Below are positions 58,348-64,000 of a stretch of 64,000 nucleotides of DNA, in pieces. The notes under the pieces are model-generated. The model saw nothing but the letters and a program-made list of their open reading frames with translations, was not told the origin of the DNA and searched no databases. Both the position numbers and the translations under genes were made by a program. Source of the DNA: Bin25 sp965221765. Its GTDB lineage: Bacteria; Bacteroidota; Bacteroidia; Flavobacteriales; Flavobacteriaceae. The stretch's first letter is position 1; the number at the start of each line of letters is the position of its first letter. The stretch covers positions 620,001 through 684,000 of the forward strand of contig OZ244911.1 of NCBI GenBank assembly GCA_965221765.1, read 5' to 3'.

Positions 58348-59336
58348 TCTATTTGAAATGACTTGGCAATTCATCCATTTGATTCTACCCAAAATATCGT
58401 CTGCCAATACCAATCCCCTCCCGATGCTTTTATATCTCTTCCGTTAATTTTGATTGAATCCTTACGAACTTTACAAATCTTTGTTTACGATTGCATTTTT
58501 ATTGATTTATACCTTTCTTCAAGTCCTAGATATTCATAACAAAAAATGTCATGAGCTGTTATATCGAGAAATAATATGTATTCCGTACCAATAAGAAATT
58601 CATAAAACACATCAAGAAGTTCTTTTTTTAACGCTCAGTATTTCCACAATTTCTCTGTAAAAACTTTTTCTTCTTTCTCCCAAAATGGAAAAAAGTCAAA
58701 AAAGCATATTTTCCTCAATTAATCCTAGATTTTTCCAGAATAATTATGCTTTTGGAAAAGTATATGGTATTTATGCGTTACTGTTTAGGTAATATTTTAA
58801 GTTGATAAACCATCTTCATTATTAGAATTATATCCTTTACTTTTTTGCAAGTTTTTTTGGCATCTCTTTCTGTAGAACTCCATTAATTGATCTTATGTTC
58901 AACCATCTTGGGCAACATGTGCCTCCCTACAAACAATTGATTAGAGAAAATACTAAAAGCACATATAGATGTTTCAAAATCGAACCAAAACAAAGGGTGT
59001 TTATTCATCAAGCACCCGTCTATGGAGCCACGGATGACTAGTGGGCCGTTCATCGAGTAAGGGTATGGAAAGAGAAAAAATCGCCTACCATCTATAGGAA
59101 GTCAAGACCGATGTTCTTAAGTCACCAAGAGAGAAAAGGAATCCACATAATGTCCCTCTGAATTAAGACTCCATACCGTCCAGCGGACCATTCCACCATC
59201 GCTGATCATGGATTGGCCTCTCACTGTTTTGTACATAAAATAAAGCATAATTCCAAAGGCAGCCTTTACCAAAATGATACCAATATCAACATCCCTAAAA
59301 AAATCATTATTTTTTTTCAAAGGGGGGGGTAATTAT
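58348..59336. other. 989-base gap upstream of the BspA-like lipoprotein gene
   Basis: Very AT-rich to about 58900, with a weak third copy of the ATGTTCAAC repeat at 58895-58926. A 67-codon minus-strand frame (59117-59320) has no recognisable family and is not called. An 8-G run lies at 59322-59329. Confidence 0.4.
58895..58926. repeat. Dispersed ATGTTCAAC repeat, third (weak) copy
   Basis: ATGTTCAACCATCTTGGGCA, then ACATGTGCCTCC, aligns with the copies at 37831 and 47170 with several differences. Confidence 0.35.
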
Positions 59337-59344
59337 TATCTTTG
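59337..59344 (+). promoter_or_regulatory. Putative -7 box (TATCTTTG) next to an 8-G run
   Basis: TATCTTTG matches TAnnTTTG exactly, 26 bases before the ATG at 59370. The 8-G run at 59322-59329 lies 7 bases upstream, inside the spacer where the -33 element would be set. Confidence 0.5.
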
Positions 59345-59369
59345 GAAAGATTCACTTGAATTCTTATCG

Positions 59370-60866
59370 ATGAATTTTAAATTTTACCCATCATCCATGC
59401 TTAAACCCATGCTACTCATGACTCGCTTATCCGATGCTAGATCCTCTTGGTCGATGCCCTTTATTCTTTTGATCTTCTTTTCTTGTGGAAAAGATGATTC
59501 ACCTGAAAACCCGGTTACCCCCCCCCTATTTTATACCATAGCCACCTCGGCGAGTATCGGTGGGAACATCACCCCCACCCAAAACGTCCCCCATGGCCAA
59601 ACCGTCCGCATTACGGTCGATGTGGATGACGGCTATACATTACAGGAATGGGAAAGCGATTGCGGCACCTTTAGCTCGAGTGAGACCACCATTGATTTTA
59701 TCGCTACCAACGATTGCCAAGTGACCGCCGTGCTACAAGCCATGGAAGAGGAACCAATATCCCAAACCAAAGATTGTAATGGACAACAGATTCCCATCAA
59801 TGATACTTGTCCTAATTTGCTAGTCAAGCATCGCAATGGGGTGACCGTGATGATCAATCCCTTGCTTCAAAACCATTCGCAGTATGCTGGACGAAAAGCG
59901 ACGGTCGATGACACCGAGTATACCATCGTGACCAATACCACCCTGAAAACCCTGGTGGCTGCCGATAATACCGATGCCAAGTGCACCACCCTGGTAACCG
60001 ATATGAGCAGTCTCTTTAGGAATAAAGCCACCTTTAACCAAGATATCAGCTCCTGGGATGTGAGCAATGTCACCATCATGGATTCCTTGTTTAAAGGGGC
60101 GACGGCTTTCGATCAAAATATCAGCAAATGGGATGTGAGTCGTGTGACGGATATGGGTTATATGTTTTACGAAGCTAGTGCCTTCAACCAAGACATCGGA
60201 GACTGGAATACCAGCCAGGTCACCACGATGAGTCGTATGTTTCGAGGGGCCAGCGCGTTCGACCAAGACATCGGGGATTGGGATGTCCAGAACGTCACCG
60301 ATATGAGATCGATGTTCTATGGTGCCCGTGAGTTCAATCACGATATTGGAGATTGGAATATGAGTAACGTAACAGATATCGCAGGCATGTTCTATGAAGC
60401 CAGTGCTTTCAACCAAGACATCGGGGATTGGGATCTGGGTAAGGTCACTGAAATATATGCTCTGTTCTATAGAGCTAGTACCTTCAATCAAAATATCGGG
60501 GAGTGGGATGTCAGCGACGTAGAAAATATGAGTTATGTGTTTTATGAAGCCAATGCTTTCAACCAAGACATCGGGGATTGGGATATGGATCAAGTGACCA
60601 ATATGTACGGCATGTTTTATGATGTCAGTGCCTTTAATAAAGACATCAGCTCCTGGGATGTGAGTAATGTGACCGATATGAGTTATATGTTGACTAATAG
60701 CAAGGAGTTCAACCAAAACCTTAGTGGGTGGACGGTCAGTAAGGTGACCTCTTGCACAGCCTTCGCTAGTGGTTCAGCTTTGAGTCAAGCACATCGGCCT
60801 ACATTTACCAATTGTACCCCCATGAGTGAATCCATCAAAGGTCGGATGATGCTTCCGTTTTTTTGA
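59370..60866 (+). CDS. BspA-like (DUF285) repeat lipoprotein, candidate phase-variable surface protein
   Basis: A ~498-residue protein with a lipobox LIFFSC (lipidated Cys is residue 39 from this start), then a beta-rich domain (GGNITPTQNVPHGQTVRITV ... GYTLQEWESDCG), as in InlB-type bacterial repeats, and about 9-10 tandem 25-residue DUF285 units of the form FNQDIGDWDVSNVTDMSYMF. Such proteins sit on the cell surface and often bind other proteins. The frame is open upstream to 59274, but the promoter box at 59337 excludes that start; 59370, 59397 and 59418 are possible. A 9-C run at 59518-59526 encodes TPPL just after the lipobox. Confidence 0.85.
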   Translation: MNFKFYPSSMLKPMLLMTRLSDARSSWSMPFILLIFFSCGKDDSPENPVTPPLFYTIATSASIGGNITPTQNVPHGQTVRITVDVDDGYTLQEWESDCGTFSSSETTIDFIATNDCQVTAVLQAMEEEPISQTKDCNGQQIPINDTCPNLLVKHRNGVTVMINPLLQNHSQYAGRKATVDDTEYTIVTNTTLKTLVAADNTDAKCTTLVTDMSSLFRNKATFNQDISSWDVSNVTIMDSLFKGATAFDQNISKWDVSRVTDMGYMFYEASAFNQDIGDWNTSQVTTMSRMFRGASAFDQDIGDWDVQNVTDMRSMFYGAREFNHDIGDWNMSNVTDIAGMFYEASAFNQDIGDWDLGKVTEIYALFYRASTFNQNIGEWDVSDVENMSYVFYEANAFNQDIGDWDMDQVTNMYGMFYDVSAFNKDISSWDVSNVTDMSYMLTNSKEFNQNLSGWTVSKVTSCTAFASGSALSQAHRPTFTNCTPMSESIKGRMMLPFF

Positions 60867-61478
60867 ATGATTATTTTTTGTTTTCAAAAGAGGCTAAATT
60901 GAAACCCAGATGAAGTAAATAGAGGATTCAGTGGCACCCCATCGCTGAACAGGACCATGGTTGGCATGACTATTTCATGGTGTTTATGGACCTCTTAGGT
61001 GTAGAAAGACCTAACCAACGATTTTTGAGACTTTTTCATCGTCATGACAGGATACTGATGATTGAAAATCATGCACTTTGTCACCTATGGGATAACCTTA
61101 CAAAAGGACCACTAGAGTCTTCAAATTGAACCGCGATGAATGAGGTGATAAACGTTTTATTTTTAAGATTATCTTCGCAAAAGGTAGAACAACATCTCTT
61201 CATGGAAGAGACAATGAAAAAATAGGTGCCATAAGGCTTCTCATACGGATAGAAAAATAAACAGTCGCATGGTTTTTTTAATTCACGATTGGCCAAGTGT
61301 TGGAACAACGGCATGGCTAAGAAGAGTTTAAACCCATCGCTATCGATGAAAATGGGGATGCCCAAGAATTAAAAAAATATTTGAAACGAGATTGGAAAAT
61401 AAAAGTTTTCAAAAGAAAAGTAGGCGTCGATGGTGTTGGTTCGGAAAAAGATATTGAGTTTTCCAAAAAATCAGTATT
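60867..61478. other. Gap with coding-like remnants
   Basis: Plus-strand frames without starts look protein-like but unrecognised: about 60925-61128 (contains HPIAEQDHGWHDYFMVFMDL) and about 61355-61523 (contains ELKKYLKRDWKIKVFKRK). They may be pieces of decayed genes. No family could be named. Confidence 0.3.
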
Positions 61479-61706
61479 GTGCCTTTTAGAATCAGTAAAA
61501 AATCTTCCTTTAAAAAAGAAGTGATATTGGAAAATCTTGAAGATTTATTTGAAAGATTTGTTGAAAAATTCTTTTTTCATCGGATTGAAGATGGAAGATA
61601 TATTGTCCATCTTCCATCGATGCACCATGGGTTGGTTTCTAGTCCTTGGAAAGTCAAAGTTAAAGACATGACACCGAAAGAGACAAAGCAATTAAAAAGT
61701 TTTTGA
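61479..61706 (+). CDS. Small hypothetical protein
   Basis: A 75-residue frame with a basic start and a helical, aromatic-rich middle (LEDLFERFVEKFFFHRI), then SMHHGLVSSPWKVKVKDMTP. It could be the end of the decayed gene read in the preceding frame. Not recognised. Confidence 0.3.
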   Translation: MPFRISKKSSFKKEVILENLEDLFERFVEKFFFHRIEDGRYIVHLPSMHHGLVSSPWKVKVKDMTPKETKQLKSF

Positions 61707-61804
61707 CAAGGAGATGTTAAAGTTCATAAACATCAAACAGTGGTATTGTTGGACTATGGAAGTACTTCAAGATAAGATACTTTGAACCAAATTATCCGTT
61801 GAAC

Positions 61805-62902
61805 ATGAAAATCAAATCGGTTTGTTCTATTTTAAATGATTGGTGTCCATCATCTAATGCAGAAGATTTTGATAATGTAGGATTATTGATCGGTCATCCA
61901 GAAATAGAATGCACGGGGATTTTAATCAGTCTGGATACCACCGCTGCTATCATCCAAGAAGCTATTGAAAAGCAATGCAACTTGATCATCAGTTTCCATC
62001 CAATCATTTTTTCAGGGCTGAAAAAACTGACGGCTCATTCCTATGTCCAAAAAACCATCATCAAAGCCATAGAACATAAAATTGCTGTTTATGCTATTCA
62101 TACCGCCTTGGATCATCACAAAGATGGCGTGAGTCAAACCATGGCTAAAAAAATAGGCTTGGAAACGACTACAGTATTTATTCCCCAAAAAAAAAATCTC
62201 TTAAAATTAAGTACCTATGTGCCCCAACAACACTCAGAAAAAGTATTGACCGCTCTTCATTATGCTGGTGCTGGAAAAATCGGTGATTATGATCAATGTA
62301 GTTTTATTAGTAATGGAATAGGAAGTTTTCGGGGCAATCAACAAAGCCATCCTGCGGTCGGAAAACCCCAAGAAAAATCGAGCGTTTCTGAAAATCAAAT
62401 TCAAGTAGTCTTTCATAAGCAGTATCATCATCAAATCATCAAAGCGTTATTAGAAAGTCATCCTTATGAAGAAGTTGCCTACGAGGTTTATACTCTAGAA
62501 AATACAAGTCATGAAACCGGATTGGGAATCATGGGCTCTTTTAAAAAACCCATCAGCGAAAATGATTTTTTGCAATTATTAAAAACAACCTTCGAATCCC
62601 CTATGATTCGCCATAGCCCATTGCTTAAAAAAACGATTCAACAGGTGGTGCTAGTCGGAGGCTCAGGAAGTTTTGCTATTAAACACTTGACATCCGTTGA
62701 CGTTGACGCTTTTGTTACTGCAGATTTAAAATACCATCATTTTTTTCAAGCAGAAAACAAAATACTATTTTGTGATATTGGCCATTATGAGAGTGAACAA
62801 TTCACCCCACATTTGATTTATGATTTTCTTAAAAGTAAATTATCTAATTTTGCCGTCTATTTATCAAACGTTCGGACTAATCCAGTTTATTATTTCTCAT
62901 AG
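61805..62902 (+). CDS. Nif3-like dinuclear metal-centre protein
   Basis: A 366-residue NIF3/YbgI-family protein. It has EDFDNVGLLIG, ISLDTTAAIIQEAI, the metal-binding HP in LIISFHPIIF, AIHTALDHHKDGVSQ, an inserted PII-like domain (about residues 130-235), and the C-terminal VVLVGGSGSFAI ... TADLKYHHF and CDIGHYESEQ ligands. The family has been annotated as GTP cyclohydrolase type 1 but its role is unclear. The frame is open to a TTG at 61799; the ATG at 61805 is preferred. Confidence 0.9.
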   Translation: MKIKSVCSILNDWCPSSNAEDFDNVGLLIGHPEIECTGILISLDTTAAIIQEAIEKQCNLIISFHPIIFSGLKKLTAHSYVQKTIIKAIEHKIAVYAIHTALDHHKDGVSQTMAKKIGLETTTVFIPQKKNLLKLSTYVPQQHSEKVLTALHYAGAGKIGDYDQCSFISNGIGSFRGNQQSHPAVGKPQEKSSVSENQIQVVFHKQYHHQIIKALLESHPYEEVAYEVYTLENTSHETGLGIMGSFKKPISENDFLQLLKTTFESPMIRHSPLLKKTIQQVVLVGGSGSFAIKHLTSVDVDAFVTADLKYHHFFQAENKILFCDIGHYESEQFTPHLIYDFLKSKLSNFAVYLSNVRTNPVYYFS

Positions 62903-63002
62903 AAAATGAATGGGATCGGGATGCTCTTTACCTAATGCACTAATAATTGCATCTCTTTTATTTTCCAATTCAATCGAGATACAGACCATAGTTTACTCCC
63001 TT

Positions 63003-63466
63003 CTAAAATATCCAACTTATTTTTTGAATGAAATGGGGGGGGGCTCCATACATTATATTGCCTTTGTCAAACCCGATTAAAAGGGATGGATTATCGATTG
63101 GATTTAATTCCTCCTTTAGGTCAAAAATCGTCTTGTATTCTTGTTCTTTAAATGTTTCTAATTTTTCTTTTAAGGAAATACACAATTCTTCTAGTGGAAT
63201 CTTGTCCGTTATGTAATTCAAATCGTAAATATCCTTTTTTGAAATTCGATTACTCGCACTCATTAGTTTTAAGATACCGACATCTTTTTCCGATAACATT
63301 TTGATGCTTTCTACACCATTTCGTTTTTGAAAGTTTTGTAATGCTTCTGCTTTAATCTATCTTTTTGAGGTATATAAAATCTTCCAAAAACAAATTGGTC
63401 ATCCACTTTACAGGGGAATTCAAACATATCGATATCTACGTTAAACACTTCCCTAGCCACTTTAAA
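63003..63466 (-). pseudogene. AbiEii-like nucleotidyltransferase remnant cut by an IS
   Basis: The 98-residue frame at 63003-63299 contains KDVGILKLMSASNRISKKDIYDLNYI, a pattern seen in AbiEii-type toxin nucleotidyltransferases (K-x-x-D ... K-D-x-x-D-L). Upstream the coding continues in a different frame (FEFPCKVDDQFVFGRFYIPQ) and then stops at the IS inserted from 63467, so the N-terminal catalytic part is missing. A 9-G run (63035-63043) lies near its 3' end. It was probably part of a toxin-antitoxin pair. Confidence 0.55.
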
Positions 63467-64000
63467 TAGTCGCTCCTTAAAAAGTGTTTTTTACCCGTTG
63501 TCGTTCACTTATTTTTATTATTGAAGTTCTTTGAACTGAAAATGAAGTCCCTCTGAAAAAATAAAAAAGAACCTCTTGCACTAGTGGTTCTATGCATTTC
63601 TTTAAATGCCACCTTGTAGCGGCTAAATAGGCATTGATGGTTGGCCATTGGGCGCCCATCAGATCGTTTTCTTGCAGGCGGTATTCTGTTTTGAAGTGGC
63701 CAATGAGTGGCTCCATGGCGGCTCGACGTCAGCATTTTTTCTGCTGCTTGTGTTGTTGATACGGGGTATGGCTTTTCAATGGTTGACCTGGCATCGAACG
63801 CTTGGTATGGCCCATCGGACGTTTTCCGCGTCCGCCTCGATCGACCACCAATTCTTTGGGAGCTTGGCCCACGATCGATGGATGTTGTTCTAACAAGGAT
63901 TCGATAGTTTGGCGATCATGAGGGTTGCCCTCAAAAGCACCGATAGCCGTGATGATCATGGTTGGGCCTCCCGTGGCCATCCGTCCCACTTTATTTCCCA
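63467..64000 (-). mobile_element. IS5-like insertion sequence, copy B (cut by window end)
   Basis: Begins with the same 17-base end TAGTCGCTCCTTAAAAA (63467-63483) as copy A at 10974 and is similar to it throughout. It interrupts the AbiEii-like gene. Confidence 0.85.
63477..64000 (-). pseudogene. IS5-family transposase, C-terminal part with an in-frame stop
   Basis: Contains GAFEGNPHDRQTIESLL, VVDRGGRGKRPMGHTKRSMPG and, after a TGA at 63729-63731 where relatives carry an arginine codon, AAMEPLIGHFKTEYRLQEND. Apart from that stop it is better preserved than copy A. The N-terminal half is outside the window. Confidence 0.75.

Noticed and set aside
59117..59320. A 67-codon minus-strand frame upstream of the BspA-like gene
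   Set aside because: It looks partly protein-like, but has no known motif and lies in a region of IS debris and homopolymers.
59820..60716. A 298-codon open frame on the minus strand opposite the BspA-like gene
   Set aside because: It is an antisense shadow of the 25-residue DUF285 repeats; its own repeats (HITHIGHITHIP type) mirror the sense codons and it has no other support.

Overview
The window looks like a chromosomal segment of an AT-rich member of the Bacteroidota. The evidence is the FtsK-LolA-LptF/G-RibBA gene order, several TAnnTTTG-type -7 promoter boxes, a type II-C CRISPR-Cas locus with 47-nt repeats and a ~1,400-residue Cas9, lipoproteins with short lipoboxes, and sulfatases beside an alpha-L-fucosidase, which suggests use of sulfated polysaccharides. 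Placement below phylum level is not possible from the sequence alone.

Layout. 0-9.6 kb: the tail of a DUF2797-like gene, a 1,747-residue lipoprotein with about 14 Ig-like repeats and a C-terminal S41 protease, then rluF, yhhQ and sppA, all on the minus strand. 9.6-12.5 kb: a decayed TnpB element whose right end is interrupted by a decayed IS5-like element. 12.7-18.2 kb: a SpoU methyltransferase, mutS, tRNA-Gly, tRNA-Leu and a frameshifted GmrSD-type (DUF262/DUF1524) defence gene. 18.2-23.6 kb: rmuC, a sulfatase and a GH29 fucosidase. 23.7-30.7 kb: cas9-cas1-cas2, a 7-repeat array, a small degenerate nucleotidyltransferase-like gene fused to the array, and a candidate tracrRNA. 30.7-41.5 kb: glycerate kinase, purL, an acyl-CoA ligase, an M28 peptidase and a second sulfatase. 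42.4-56.9 kb: housekeeping genes (cysteine synthase, LolC/E-like permease, NamZ, QueE, VOC protein, FolD, Ffh, NhaC, FtsK, LolA, LptF/G, RibBA, tRNA-Ser). 56.9-64 kb: another decayed IS5-family element, a BspA-like repeat lipoprotein with two poly-G/C tracts, Nif3, an AbiEii-like remnant and a second copy of the first IS, cut by the window end.

How parts work together. The crRNA sense strand is inferred to be the minus strand, because in that orientation the repeat reads GTTGTG...CACAGC as in other Bacteroidota II-C arrays. A degenerate full-length repeat copy at 30617-30665 would, if transcribed on the plus strand, pair at 17 of 18 positions with the 5' part of the crRNA repeat, so it is the best tracrRNA candidate. 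The small gene at 29828-30106 reads directly into the array and takes its stop codon from the first repeat, so the array has no ordinary non-coding leader. Each repeat also holds a GTTG / 19 nt / TAATTTTC arrangement close to a Bacteroidota promoter.

A second theme is homopolymeric G/C tracts of 7-10 nt in an otherwise AT-rich sequence. Two of them flank the start of the BspA-like lipoprotein gene, one in its promoter region and one just after its lipobox, which suggests phase variation. Several defence or mobile genes are decaying (TnpB, three IS copies, GmrSD, AbiEii-like).
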